From Lachnospiraceae bacterium UBA4364 (GTDB taxonomy: Bacteria > Bacillota > Clostridia > Lachnospirales > Lachnospiraceae), in the NCBI GenBank assembly GCA_002393955.1, contig DGSK01000028.1:17917-81916 (forward strand): a stretch of DNA of 64,000 nucleotides, written 5' to 3'. The notes under the pieces were generated by a model. That model ran no database searches and was not told the DNA's origin. It was given only the letters and a program-made list of their open reading frames with translations. This document shows, in pieces, positions 33,171 through 42,242 of the stretch. Positions within the stretch are counted from its first letter, which is position 1, and each line of letters begins with the position of its first letter. Both the position numbers and the translations under genes were made by a program.

Positions 33171-34217
33171 TCAGGCTAATATAGTTTTATCCAAAACCGT
33201 TTTCAGCTGATAAATATCCTCACCGCATTTAGCCCTTATTATCTCAGCAATGCCGAGTTTTGTTATATCTTCAGCATGTGCCGGAGGGTTCAGTCTCCCC
33301 AGCATTTCATTCATCTGCTTTAGCAATATGCTTTCACTTTCAGCATCTTTCATCTTAAGCATATCTACCAGTATCATCCCCCCTATATTTCTGGCATCGA
33401 TCTGATAAGCAATTTCCTCCGCAGCCTCACTGTTTATGGCTAATGCCGTATTGCTTCCGTGGGAATCTCCGGACATATGAACCTTTCGCCCCGATGCGCT
33501 GTTCACATCTATTACGGTCATCGCCTCCGTCCTGTCGATCACAATCTCTGCCCCTCCGGGAAGATGTATCCGTCTGGCAGTTATTCGGGACAATGCAGCA
33601 CGCACATCATAGAGGGCATTCATGGATATGTCCTGATCCGAGTAAAGTCTAATTCTGTCACGGCCGTTCCGGAGATCACCGCTCTCTGTCACAGAAACGG
33701 CTTTTTCATATATTCCGGCATCTTCCGTAAGCCACAGGGCGCTTTCCTCTTCGAGAACATCCCTTATGCTTTTATCAAAGGCTGACTTTGCGATATGCAG
33801 TATGCAGGGAGCTTTTTTATGCTCATATTCTGTTGCCGGCACATCTGAAGCAAATATGACTCTAAGCTTCTTGTCACCTCTTTCAAGATCCCGCACCCTT
33901 ACAGCCAGCTCATCACAGGGTTTCAGTGTACCGTCATACTCCCTGTTTATGACATATATATTCTTCTTTCCTCCATAATTCATAAAGGCGGTCTTTTTTC
34001 CGCCTATATCCAGAAATGCTCCTCCGGTCTCGGGATTGGTGCTTTTAACCCTCGCAAGGTAGACATCGCCTATGCGGACCTGATCCTCCCGCTCAAAAAC
34101 AATGCGCTCCGCTCTTCCGGAACGCATATATATAAGCAGCACGCCTTCGGGTATCCCTCCATCCGGGCTGACTCTGTATGCCAGCACCCGCAGATCACCC
34201 TTTTTCGTAATGTTCAT
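33171..34217 (-). CDS. Ribonuclease E/G family protein, short form
   Basis: 348 residues; Escherichia coli RNase G has about 489. Single-strand endoribonuclease for RNA decay or rRNA processing. An S1-like RNA-binding part is near residues 45-115 (VRIGDVYLARVKSTNPETGG, FLDIGGKKTAFM). The DNase-I-like core has the metal Asp residues in IVIDRTEAMTVIDVNSASG and GGMILVDMLKM. The C-terminal zinc-link and dimer region of longer members is not seen. The start at 34217 is 23 bases behind the preceding stop; 14 extra upstream codons overlap that gene and are less likely. Confidence 0.88.
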   Translation of the reverse strand: MNITKKGDLRVLAYRVSPDGGIPEGVLLIYMRSGRAERIVFEREDQVRIGDVYLARVKSTNPETGGAFLDIGGKKTAFMNYGGKKNIYVINREYDGTLKPCDELAVRVRDLERGDKKLRVIFASDVPATEYEHKKAPCILHIAKSAFDKSIRDVLEEESALWLTEDAGIYEKAVSVTESGDLRNGRDRIRLYSDQDISMNALYDVRAALSRITARRIHLPGGAEIVIDRTEAMTVIDVNSASGRKVHMSGDSHGSNTALAINSEAAEEIAYQIDARNIGGMILVDMLKMKDAESESILLKQMNEMLGRLNPPAHAEDITKLGIAEIIRAKCGEDIYQLKTVLDKTILA

Positions 34218-34239
34218 TTCCGATATCCGCTCTTCTTTT

Positions 34240-35001
34240 CTACTCAGCCGTCTTATCATTAAGCGCTACTATCCTTCCGTCCTTATCATTTCCGTAGATT
34301 TCCATACGGTACAGATGCGTTACTTTGAACCTGATACCTGATTCATTGACCGCCTCAGTCCCGCAGAGCTTATCAAAGACATCCGCAGGCCTTACATTAA
34401 GCTTTGATCCGCTTGAAAGCCTCATAACAAGTCTGAGCTCATAATCGTCAGCACCTTCATCATTACTCCCCTTATAATCTTTACATCTCCTGCACTCAAG
34501 AATCCTTATTCCCGGTCTTATATTCTTTCCGGACTTGACGCCTGTTATCTCGGATCTTGCCATCAGTTCATTTATGGCGGCCGTGAGTACTGTTTCAGCA
34601 TTTTTCTTTTCACTGTCACCGGAGACCTTTCCATCCCCGGTCACCACCAGCTCATAATCAGCCTCAGCCACTGCTGCCATTGCATTCAGTGCCTTTTCCC
34701 TAAGTATGACTGCTCCGGTCACTTTTATTCCTTCGTGCATGACCGCATTAAGCCTGCCCATAAGCGCCTCAGCATCTTCACAGGCATTCATCTCCAGGTC
34801 CATATAGTCGCCATATGTCTCCATGCCTACGCCTAACGGATAGGCAAAAGACATTATCTGGTGAGGGTGAAACCCTTCTGTATATTTCGCATCCAGCTCA
34901 GCCTTCATGACCGCCTTCTGAAAATAGCGCAGCATATCCAGATGCCCTAAGTATCTTACAGGGCCGGTGCGCATAAATTTAAATCTCACGGTAACGCTCA
35001 T
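34240..35001 (-). CDS. DUF2344 / TIGR03936 radical-SAM-linked protein
   Basis: 253 residues. Begins VTVRFKFMRTGPVRYLGHLDM, then YTEGFHPHQIMSFAYPLGVGMETYGDYMD, the pattern of the partner protein that in some species is fused to the TIGR03960 radical SAM enzyme. ATG at 34999-35001 overlaps the TGA of that enzyme's gene (ATGA), indicating coupled translation. The modification performed is unknown; the conserved triple set with RNase E/G and ribosomal genes in Firmicutes suggests a translation or RNA role. Confidence 0.88.
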   Translation of the reverse strand: MSVTVRFKFMRTGPVRYLGHLDMLRYFQKAVMKAELDAKYTEGFHPHQIMSFAYPLGVGMETYGDYMDLEMNACEDAEALMGRLNAVMHEGIKVTGAVILREKALNAMAAVAEADYELVVTGDGKVSGDSEKKNAETVLTAAINELMARSEITGVKSGKNIRPGIRILECRRCKDYKGSNDEGADDYELRLVMRLSSGSKLNVRPADVFDKLCGTEAVNESGIRFKVTHLYRMEIYGNDKDGRIVALNDKTAE

Positions 35002-36863
35002 TCCACACATACCCCGCATCCGAAAGCACCGGCTCCGCACCCCATGCACTGATTCCTGCAGTTCGTAGATTTCTGTGCTTTTGCCGCATTATGCCATTCC
35101 CTCAAAAGAAATGACTTATTCACGCCGCTGTCAATAAAATCCCAGGGGAAGTTTTCATCATCATCCCTTACCCTGAAGATATAGTCTTTATAATCCACTC
35201 CGGTCTCTTCAAAAGCCTTTATCCAGCCCTCATAAGAGAAGGTTTCCGTCCATGCGTCAAATATCGCACCGTGGCGGTAGGCATACTCTATGGCTTTTGC
35301 CACCTTTCTGTCACCTCTTGCAAATATCCCCTCTATAATGGTGGTACCCGTATCATGATAGTGATATGAGATCCTCTTCTGATTAAGCTGCGCCCTGACT
35401 GCCGCCTTGGTGATCTTTGCCTTTTCCACAAACTGTTCCGGCGTATTCATCTCCGCCCACTGGAAAGCGGTAAAGGGCTTCGGCACAAAAAACGAAGAGC
35501 TTGCGGTTATCTGCACGCTGCCCTGTCTCTCCGACTTAGGCACAGTATCGAAATATACACCTGCCACTTTATTGCAAAGCTCAGCTATAGCCACGGCATC
35601 CGACTCTTCTTCAAAAGGAAGCCCCAGCATGAAATACAGCTTTACCTTGTTCCAGCCGCCCTTAAATGCCATTTCGGAACCGTGAAGTATATCTTCCTCG
35701 GTGAGCCCCTTATTGATCACATCACGCATTCTCTGGGAACCGGCCTCCGGTGCAAAGGTTAACGAACTCTTTTTTATATCCTGAACCTTGCTCATCACAT
35801 CCAGAGAAAAAGCATCTATCCTAAGCGACGGCAGGGATATATTTATCTTTTTCTCACCGCAGTACTCCATAAGGTAGTCCAACAGCTCCTTAAGATGTGT
35901 ATAGTCGCTTGTGGAAAGCGAGCTTAAGGAAAGCTCTTCGTATCCGGTATTTTTAAGTATCTCTCTCGCAAGCTCTTTTAACTGCTCAGGACTCCTCTCA
36001 CGGACAGGCTTGTATATCTGTCCCGCCTGACAAAATCTGCAATTCCTGATGCAGCCTCTCTGTACCTCTATCACAGCCCTGTCCTGGGTAGCCCTTATAA
36101 ACGGAACAACTGGTGCAGTGGGATAAAATGACTCATCCATATTTTTGACAAGCTGCTTCTTTACCCTGGCGGGCACATCTTCATACCGGGGAGTCATTTC
36201 CGTAAAACGGCCGTTTTCGTCATATGTCACCTCATAAAGTGACGGTACGTATATACCCTCTATGTGTGATGCTTCCCTGAGGTATTCCTCACGGCTCTTA
36301 TTCTCCGCCTTGAACCTCTTATACAGGTCAAAAAGTTCACGATATCTTACTTCACCCTCACCTATATAAAAGATGTCAAAATAGTCAGCTATCGGTTCCG
36401 GATTGTATACGCAGGGACCGCCGCCGATTACGATGGGATCATCTTCTGTCCTGTCTGCGGAATAAAATGGAATTCCCGACAGTTCAAAGATCTGAAGTAT
36501 ATTCGTATAGCACATTTCGTACTGCAGCGTCACGCCAAGAAAATCCGCAGTCTTAACAGGCTGCTGGCTTTCCAATGAAAAAAGCGGGATATTACGCTCC
36601 CGCATTATCCTGTCAAGATCCGTCCATGGACTGAAAAGCCTCTCGCACCAGACATCCGGCATAGAGTTGAACATTCCATACAGGATCTGCATTCCTATGT
36701 GGCTCATACCTATTTCATAGACATCCGGAAAGCACATTACAAAGCGTATATCCGCATCATCCTTCATGACACTGTTGGGCTCACCGCCTGTGTATCTTGA
36801 AGGCTTATCTATGCTCATAAGTATGTCATGACTTAAGGCTGTCTGTCTGTCACTGAAATCCAT
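34998..36863 (-). CDS. TIGR03960 B12-binding-type radical SAM protein
   Basis: 621 residues. Iron-sulphur cluster motif CIRNCRFCQAG (CxxxCxxC) near residue 265, preceded by a B12-binding-like N-terminal domain (RFVMCFPDVYEIGMSHIGMQ, PDVWCERLFSPW, PIVIGGGPCVYNPEPIADYFD) and followed by a TIM-barrel segment (EELSLSSLSTSDYTHLKELL). The C-terminus has a second Cys cluster, CMGCGAGAFGCGVC, possibly an auxiliary metal site. AGGAGACGA precedes the ATG. Translationally coupled to the DUF2344 gene. Substrate unknown. Confidence 0.92.
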   Translation of the reverse strand: MDFSDRQTALSHDILMSIDKPSRYTGGEPNSVMKDDADIRFVMCFPDVYEIGMSHIGMQILYGMFNSMPDVWCERLFSPWTDLDRIMRERNIPLFSLESQQPVKTADFLGVTLQYEMCYTNILQIFELSGIPFYSADRTEDDPIVIGGGPCVYNPEPIADYFDIFYIGEGEVRYRELFDLYKRFKAENKSREEYLREASHIEGIYVPSLYEVTYDENGRFTEMTPRYEDVPARVKKQLVKNMDESFYPTAPVVPFIRATQDRAVIEVQRGCIRNCRFCQAGQIYKPVRERSPEQLKELAREILKNTGYEELSLSSLSTSDYTHLKELLDYLMEYCGEKKINISLPSLRIDAFSLDVMSKVQDIKKSSLTFAPEAGSQRMRDVINKGLTEEDILHGSEMAFKGGWNKVKLYFMLGLPFEEESDAVAIAELCNKVAGVYFDTVPKSERQGSVQITASSSFFVPKPFTAFQWAEMNTPEQFVEKAKITKAAVRAQLNQKRISYHYHDTGTTIIEGIFARGDRKVAKAIEYAYRHGAIFDAWTETFSYEGWIKAFEETGVDYKDYIFRVRDDDENFPWDFIDSGVNKSFLLREWHNAAKAQKSTNCRNQCMGCGAGAFGCGVCVE

Positions 36864-36914
36864 TCGTCTCCTGCCCGTTTATAATAAAAAATACTGTAAA
36901 TATGTTTACTATGA

Positions 36915-38216
36915 TCACCTGCTTGCCAGGTCGCTCATTATCTCATCCCAGGTCACGCCCTTTTCCACCATGAGAACCATGCAGTGGTAAATGAAATCCG
37001 AGATCTCATACTTAACCTCTTCCTTATCAGGGTTCTTGGCTGCGATCACGATTTCCGTAGCCTCTTCTCCGACCTTCTTAAGGATTTTATCTATGCCCTT
37101 ATCAAATAGGTAATTCGTATAGGAACCTTCCTTCGGATGCTCCTTCCTGTCGGCAATAACGGCATAAACATCCTCAAGCACCTTTCTGGGATCCTTGTCT
37201 GTATAATCTTTTTTGATTATCTCCCTGAAGAAGCAGCTGTAGCTTCCTGTATGACATGCAACACCTACCTGACTTACCTTGGCAAGCAGTGTATCCTTGT
37301 CACAGTCAGCGGTAAGTGACTTCACAAACTGGAAATGTCCGCTGGTCTCACCCTTTACCCACTGTGCCTTGCGACTCCTTGAATAGTATGTCATGCGGCC
37401 GGTCTTAATAGTTGCATTAAAAGCCGCTTCATTCATATATGCCATCATAAGAACTTCATTGGTACGGTATTCCTGCACGATAACGGGAATAAGTCCGTCA
37501 GAATTAAGAGTGAGCTCAGAAAAGCTTAACTTCGCATCAAATCCATTAACCTCTATCCCCTCATCCGCACAGAAGGACTTGATCCCCATTATGGTGTCGG
37601 AAGCGGCATTAAGCTCAGGTCCGAAGAATCCTGCTGCCATATCGTTTTTCAGGAGCTCCGAAAGCTGCCCCGGTGTAGCTGCCGGCATAGGGAAAAATAC
37701 CGGTATGATCGTCGTCTCAGTCATACGCTTGAAAGCATTTTTATCAAACGAGTCAGCCGCATTGACCGCAATTATCTGGCTTACAAGCTCAGGCATTTCC
37801 GCAGGCCCGTTTTTAAGCTCTTCCGTATCGCCTATGCATACTGCGATCTTCTCCCTTCCGAAACGCTTGGAGACCTCCTCCGTAAGCTCCACATTCGAAG
37901 CCTTGCTGTAATTCAACGCTGCCCTCATGCAGCCGGTATAAAGGATCTTCTTTATATCCTCGAATCTCTTTACATTGCCGCAGCCGGTAACAGGCACTTC
38001 AGACACCGCAGCGATCTGTTTCATTATGCCAAGGGCTGTTTCATGCTCCCTGTCAGTCTCCGACAGATCAAATACTATGAGCTCGTCCACGTTGTTGTTA
38101 CAGTATTTCTCAGCAAGTTCCACCGGATCTTCCGAGACCACCGCACGTTCCATACGGTTCTTTACGGCCTTTCCCTGATATAAATAAATTGATGCGCAAA
38201 ATTTCTTTTCTGACAT
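36915..38216 (-). CDS. hisIE: HisIE with an extra HisF-like N-terminal domain
   Basis: 433 residues; ordinary HisIE has about 200-210. The second half is standard: PR-AMP cyclohydrolase (about 228-325: SDGLIPVIVQEYRTNEVLMM, ARKAQ-type SRSRKAQWVKGETSGHFQ, DCDKDTLL, ACHTGSYSCFF) and PR-ATP pyrophosphatase (about 335-433: LYAVI-like, ILKKVGEEATEIVIAAKN). The first 200 residues resemble HisF/HisA: GKAVKNRMER, DPVELAEKYCNNNVDELIVFD, VTGCGNVKRFEDIKKIL. The catalytic Asp expected in LDVxxG is Tyr (IYLYQG), so the barrel is probably not a working HisF. GGGGAGTATTTCCA precedes the ATG. Last gene of the his run. Confidence 0.9.
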   Translation of the reverse strand: MSEKKFCASIYLYQGKAVKNRMERAVVSEDPVELAEKYCNNNVDELIVFDLSETDREHETALGIMKQIAAVSEVPVTGCGNVKRFEDIKKILYTGCMRAALNYSKASNVELTEEVSKRFGREKIAVCIGDTEELKNGPAEMPELVSQIIAVNAADSFDKNAFKRMTETTIIPVFFPMPAATPGQLSELLKNDMAAGFFGPELNAASDTIMGIKSFCADEGIEVNGFDAKLSFSELTLNSDGLIPVIVQEYRTNEVLMMAYMNEAAFNATIKTGRMTYYSRSRKAQWVKGETSGHFQFVKSLTADCDKDTLLAKVSQVGVACHTGSYSCFFREIIKKDYTDKDPRKVLEDVYAVIADRKEHPKEGSYTNYLFDKGIDKILKKVGEEATEIVIAAKNPDKEEVKYEISDFIYHCMVLMVEKGVTWDEIMSDLASR

Positions 38217-38317
38217 TGGAAATACTCCCCTTTATGATCTTCCGGCATACATAGCGGCCTGCGGCTGCCATTATACACAATTTACTGCCATGCTTTAATC
38301 TGTTCTTATTAAACAGC

Positions 38318-38902
38318 CTACAGAGTCCCCTTTGTACTGAGCACTCCGCTTATCCGCTCGTCTATCCCTGTAGCCTGGTCCATGGCTTTGGCAAAAGCCT
38401 TGAAAGCAGCTTCTATGATATGATGTGAATTCTCACCAGCAAGCTGTCTTACATGGAGGTTCATCTTTGCTGAAGCAGAAACCGCAAGGAAAAACTCTCT
38501 TACAAGCTCCGTCTCAAAGTTTCCCAGCTGTTCTGCAGGTATGGTCAGGTCAAAGCCAAGATAAGGCCTGCCGCAGAAATCAACAGCACACAAAACCAGT
38601 GCGTCATCCATAGGCAGGATAAAATTGCCAAACCTCTTCATCCCGGCCTTGTCCCCCACTGCCTCAAGCAGCGCCTCACCCAGCACAATTCCCGTATCTT
38701 CAACGGTATGGTGACCATCCACATTAAGGTCACCCTTAACCTTTACATCCAGGTCAAAAAGCCCGTGTCTTGCAAATCCTTCCAGCATATGGTCAAAAAA
38801 GCCTATCCCGGTATCGATATTCGCAATACCGCTGCCGTCAAGATTTATCGTAAGCTCTATATCCGTCTCCCTGGTCTTTCTTTTTACAGTTGCGGTTCTC
38901 AT
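38318..38902 (-). CDS. hisB: Imidazoleglycerol-phosphate dehydratase
   Basis: 194 residues, the monofunctional HisB. Manganese-binding His/Glu clusters visible: GFFDHMLEGFARHGLFDL, DGHHTVEDTGIVLGEAL, RPYLGFDL, FFLAVSASAKMNLHVRQLAG and NSHHIIEAAFKAFAKAM. GGGGAGGCGTAC before the ATG. Between hisD and hisIE; hisH, hisA and hisF, usually here in clostridia, are absent. Confidence 0.97.
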   Translation of the reverse strand: MRTATVKRKTRETDIELTINLDGSGIANIDTGIGFFDHMLEGFARHGLFDLDVKVKGDLNVDGHHTVEDTGIVLGEALLEAVGDKAGMKRFGNFILPMDDALVLCAVDFCGRPYLGFDLTIPAEQLGNFETELVREFFLAVSASAKMNLHVRQLAGENSHHIIEAAFKAFAKAMDQATGIDERISGVLSTKGTL

Positions 38903-38972
38903 GTACGCCTCCCCTGATATTTCACAACACTGCTCTTTTACTCATAACCTGCAGATCCGTATGCCCAAATTA

Positions 38973-40271
38973 CTACTGCTTTTCCTCAAATCTCACCGCT
39001 ATTGAATTGGCATGCGCAGTCAGGCCTTCCTTATTTGCAAAATATATTATGTCCTCGTGGTCTCTTTCCAGTGCATCTTTTGAATAAGCTATTATGCTGG
39101 TCCTCTTTATGAAATCATCCACGCTTAAGGGTGAGAAGAACTTCGCAGTACCGTTGGTAGGCAGTATGTGATTGGGACCTGCAAAATAGTCTCCCAGAGG
39201 CTCAGAAGAATACGGTCCTAAGAAGATCGCACCGGCATTCTTTACCCTGGTCATGGTCTCATAGGGATTCCTGGTAACGATCTCAAGGTGCTCTGATGCT
39301 ATGTCATTAACCGCATTTATCGCTGTATCCATATCATCAGCCACAAAGATAAATCCGAAATTATCAAGAGATTTCTGTATTATCTCGTGTCTCTCAAGCT
39401 TCGGTACAAAGCCTTCTATCTCTTTCTTTACATCCTCTGCAAGCTGCTTTGATGTAGTGACAAGTATTGAAGATGCCATCTCATCATGCTCAGCCTGACT
39501 TAATAGGTCTGCTGCCACGAATCTTGCATTGGCACTCTCATCCGCAAGCACCATGATCTCACTGGGACCTGCAACAGAATCAATGCTCACTGCACCGTAA
39601 ACCGCCTTTTTAGCCATGGCAACGAAAATATTGCCGGGGCCGCAGATCTTATGCACTTTCGGTATGCTCTCCGTACCGTATGCCATAGCAGCTATAGCCT
39701 GGGCGCCGCCTACCCTGTAGGCTTCATCAACTCCCGCTATCTTTGCAGCCGCAAGAGTCTCCCTGCTGACCTTTCCGTCCTTTCCCGGAGGAGTAAGCAT
39801 CACGATGCGCTCTACGCCTGCAACCTTTGCAGGTATTATGTTCATGAGCACCGATGAAGGATATGCAGCTTTTCCGCCGGGTACATATACGCCGGCTATC
39901 TCAAGCGGTGTAAAACGCTGTCCCAGCACGCTCCCGTCAGGCTTCATGCTGATCCAGGTCTCCCTGAGCTGCTTTACATGGAAATCCCGTATATTATCAG
40001 CCGCTTTCTGCAGGACTTTGATAAATTCCGGCTCTACGGAAGAAAGTGCATCTTCCATTTCCTCTTCCGAAATCCTGATATTATCAATATTCAGATCAAA
40101 ATGATCAAACTGCGCAGAATATTTAAAAAGAGCCGCATCCCCGTTCTCCCTGACATCAGCAATAATGCTGTCTACCTTATCCTCGATATCCCTGAAGCCG
40201 GAGGTGCTGCGCTTCTTCAATGTCTCCCTGAGCAGGGCCTTATTCTGTTCGTTTAATGCGATAATGTTCAT
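38973..40271 (-). CDS. hisD: Histidinol dehydrogenase
   Basis: 432 residues. Oxidises L-histidinol twice with NAD+ to histidine; a zinc enzyme. Signatures: GVYVPGGKAAYPSSVLM, GVDEAYRVGGAQAIAAMAYGTESIPKVHKICGPGN in sequence, SIDSVAGPSEIMVLAD, LLSQAEHDEMASSI and ASEHLEIVTRNP. AGAGGCATT precedes the ATG. About 43 bases behind hisG. Confidence 0.97.
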   Translation of the reverse strand: MNIIALNEQNKALLRETLKKRSTSGFRDIEDKVDSIIADVRENGDAALFKYSAQFDHFDLNIDNIRISEEEMEDALSSVEPEFIKVLQKAADNIRDFHVKQLRETWISMKPDGSVLGQRFTPLEIAGVYVPGGKAAYPSSVLMNIIPAKVAGVERIVMLTPPGKDGKVSRETLAAAKIAGVDEAYRVGGAQAIAAMAYGTESIPKVHKICGPGNIFVAMAKKAVYGAVSIDSVAGPSEIMVLADESANARFVAADLLSQAEHDEMASSILVTTSKQLAEDVKKEIEGFVPKLERHEIIQKSLDNFGFIFVADDMDTAINAVNDIASEHLEIVTRNPYETMTRVKNAGAIFLGPYSSEPLGDYFAGPNHILPTNGTAKFFSPLSVDDFIKRTSIIAYSKDALERDHEDIIYFANKEGLTAHANSIAVRFEEKQ

Positions 40272-40314
40272 AATGCCTCTTTCTGCCGTGTCATTTACCG
40301 GCCTCTTTCAAACT

Positions 40315-40968
40315 TCACTCTTTTTCAAGTGCTTCCGCAAGCTGGCTTATCAGTCTCCTGATACGTTCGTTTTCCATCCTCATGGATACCTGGTTTACTA
40401 TCATCCTGGCTGACAGGGGGCAGACCTCTTCAAGCACCATAAGGCCGTTTTCCTTCAAGGTCGATCCGGTCTCCACTATATCAACTATAACGTCCGAAAG
40501 ACCGACTATAGGGCCTAACTCTACCGAGCCGTTCAATTTGATGATATCAACAGTCTGTCCTTTTCTGTTATAAAAGAAATCTCTTGCAATATTCGGGTAC
40601 TTGCTGGCCACCCTTATCATCTCGTGATGCTCCAGAAGCTCCCTTGCGCTCTCAGGTCCGCAGACACACATCCTGCACTTTCCAAAGCCCAGATCCAGCA
40701 CTTCAAAGCACCTGCGTCCTTCCTCTAGTATGGTATCCTTGCCTGTGACGCCAATGTCTGCCACGCCGTATTCCACATATGTCGGCACATCCGGACCTTT
40801 AGCCAGGAAAAAGCGCACTTTCTGCTCCTCATTTACGAAGATAAGCTTCCTCGTATCCTTATCTTCCATCTCCGTGCAGCTTATGCCTGCATGTTCAAGA
40901 AGCTTAAGCGTCTTATCCGCAAGTCTCCCTTTGGTCAGTGCAAATGTAAGATATCCTTCCATACTCAT
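40315..40968 (-). CDS. hisG: ATP phosphoribosyltransferase, short catalytic form
   Basis: 217 residues, lacking the C-terminal regulatory domain of long HisG. First step of histidine synthesis. FALTKGRLADKTLKLLE, AKGPDVPTYVEYGVADIGVTGKD and DLGFGKCRMCV are typical; ADVIVDIVETGSTLKENGL-like DVIVDIVETGSTLKENGLMV marks the PRPP site. The short form requires HisZ, encoded directly upstream. Start at 40968 is chosen because GGAGGAAAAT stands before it; longer in-frame starts overlap hisZ. Confidence 0.96.
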   Translation of the reverse strand: MSMEGYLTFALTKGRLADKTLKLLEHAGISCTEMEDKDTRKLIFVNEEQKVRFFLAKGPDVPTYVEYGVADIGVTGKDTILEEGRRCFEVLDLGFGKCRMCVCGPESARELLEHHEMIRVASKYPNIARDFFYNRKGQTVDIIKLNGSVELGPIVGLSDVIVDIVETGSTLKENGLMVLEEVCPLSARMIVNQVSMRMENERIRRLISQLAEALEKE

Positions 40969-41000
40969 ATTTTCCTCCATGCCGAGCACCGGCATTTCTT

Positions 41001-42104
41001 TCAAACTTTTTTTCCTACAGCAGGCTTGCCGCTCTTTCTTAGCTCTGCAATCTTTTCAAATGCTGCCCTTCTGTCCTTTTCCCCGTACTCTACTACCTGT
41101 ACTTCCGTATCATCCGCACCCTTAACGCCTGCTGCCAGTAGAGCGCTCACGATATCATCCAGGAGGAATACACAGCCTATGGCCGGAGCCTCGTGACCAA
41201 ATCTTCCCAGAAGTCCGTCATACCGTCCGCCCTTGGCGATGGCATCCCCGGCACCGTAGGTATATGCCTTGAATATAAGTCCGGTGTAATAATTAAGCTT
41301 GCTGAGCATACCCAGATCTATGGAAATATACTCTTCCATGCCGTGCATGCACATCACATCATATATTTCAATGAGACGCTGTATGGCAGCTTTTGACATC
41401 TCATTAGTGACATCATCCGCAAGCTCTTTCAGCTCCTCTTTATCAAGCACATCACCGGCACGCAGGATCAGCTCCTGAAGCTTCTTTGATACGCCGCGGT
41501 GCTTAAGCATCTCACCTGCGCCATAATAATTCTTTACCGATATCTGTTCCCTGAGCTTAAGTATGCTTTCCTCATCAAGTGCCGCCTCTTCGCAGAGCCC
41601 TTTGAAAAAACCTACTTCACCTATACTCACGGTAAAGCGCTTGAACCCGGCATTCTTTAATGTATCTATCACCATAGCCAGCACATCGCAGTCCGCATCC
41701 ACCGATCCGTCACCTATAAGCTCGGCACCGCTCTGTGTTGTCTCCTTAAGCTTGCCCTGAAGATTTAAATTATTGGTAAACGCCCTGCCGGAATATGAAA
41801 GCCTTACAGGCTTACCATCCTCCATGAAATACTTTACCGCAGACCTTGCTATGGACGGCGTAAAGTCAGGCCTTAGCACCAGTGTATCGCCTTCCCTGTC
41901 AAAGAACTTATATAATTCTCTCGAAGGTGTCGTGCCTATCTCCTTCGAGAAAATATCAAAATATTCAAATGTAGGCGTTTCTATCTCCTTATATCCATAC
42001 AGATTAAAGGTAGACAATATCTTCTCGTTTACTGACTTTCTCATTGCCAGTTCACTGCCGTATATATCCCGGACACCCTCCGGAGTGTGAATCAATTTTT
42101 CCAT
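41001..42104 (-). CDS. hisZ: ATP phosphoribosyltransferase regulatory subunit
   Basis: 367 residues. A histidyl-tRNA-synthetase-like protein that forms the regulatory octamer with short HisG and senses histidine. HisRS-like motifs: TPEGVRDIYGSELAMRKSV, LRPDFTPSIARSAVKYF, GGRYDGLLGRFG. It has no anticodon-binding domain. The start at 42104 follows AGGAGATAAT. First gene of hisZ-G-D-B-IE; its leader contains an 8-bp hairpin. Confidence 0.95.
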   Translation of the reverse strand: MEKLIHTPEGVRDIYGSELAMRKSVNEKILSTFNLYGYKEIETPTFEYFDIFSKEIGTTPSRELYKFFDREGDTLVLRPDFTPSIARSAVKYFMEDGKPVRLSYSGRAFTNNLNLQGKLKETTQSGAELIGDGSVDADCDVLAMVIDTLKNAGFKRFTVSIGEVGFFKGLCEEAALDEESILKLREQISVKNYYGAGEMLKHRGVSKKLQELILRAGDVLDKEELKELADDVTNEMSKAAIQRLIEIYDVMCMHGMEEYISIDLGMLSKLNYYTGLIFKAYTYGAGDAIAKGGRYDGLLGRFGHEAPAIGCVFLLDDIVSALLAAGVKGADDTEVQVVEYGEKDRRAAFEKIAELRKSGKPAVGKKV

Positions 42105-42164
42105 ATTATCTCCTGAAATATTATCCAAACTTTGGCATTTCCATGGAACCGCCTGGCGAACGGC

Positions 42165-42191
42165 CCCACCGACAGAAGAGCTATCGGTGGG
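42165..42191 (-). promoter_or_regulatory. Leader hairpin of the his operon
   Basis: Perfect 8-bp stem CCCACCGA (42165-42172) with TCGGTGGG (42184-42191), loop of 11, about 60 bases before hisZ. A TATAAT at 42237-42242 on the minus strand, just past the end of the DUF4011 gene, could be the -10 of the his promoter, but the -35 is poor. No T-box, and no histidine-rich leader peptide, was seen. The RNA's role is unknown. Confidence 0.45.
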
Positions 42192-42242
42192 AAATTAATC
42201 TATAGTCGAACCCGCAGTCGATTCCACAACCGTGACATTATA

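Noticed and set aside
42192..42242. Possible tRNA or T-box near the his operon (GCGGGTTCGACTATAG looks like a T arm)
   Set aside because: The T-arm-like word cannot pair to form a stem, no acceptor or anticodon arm exists, and no T-box core motif is present.
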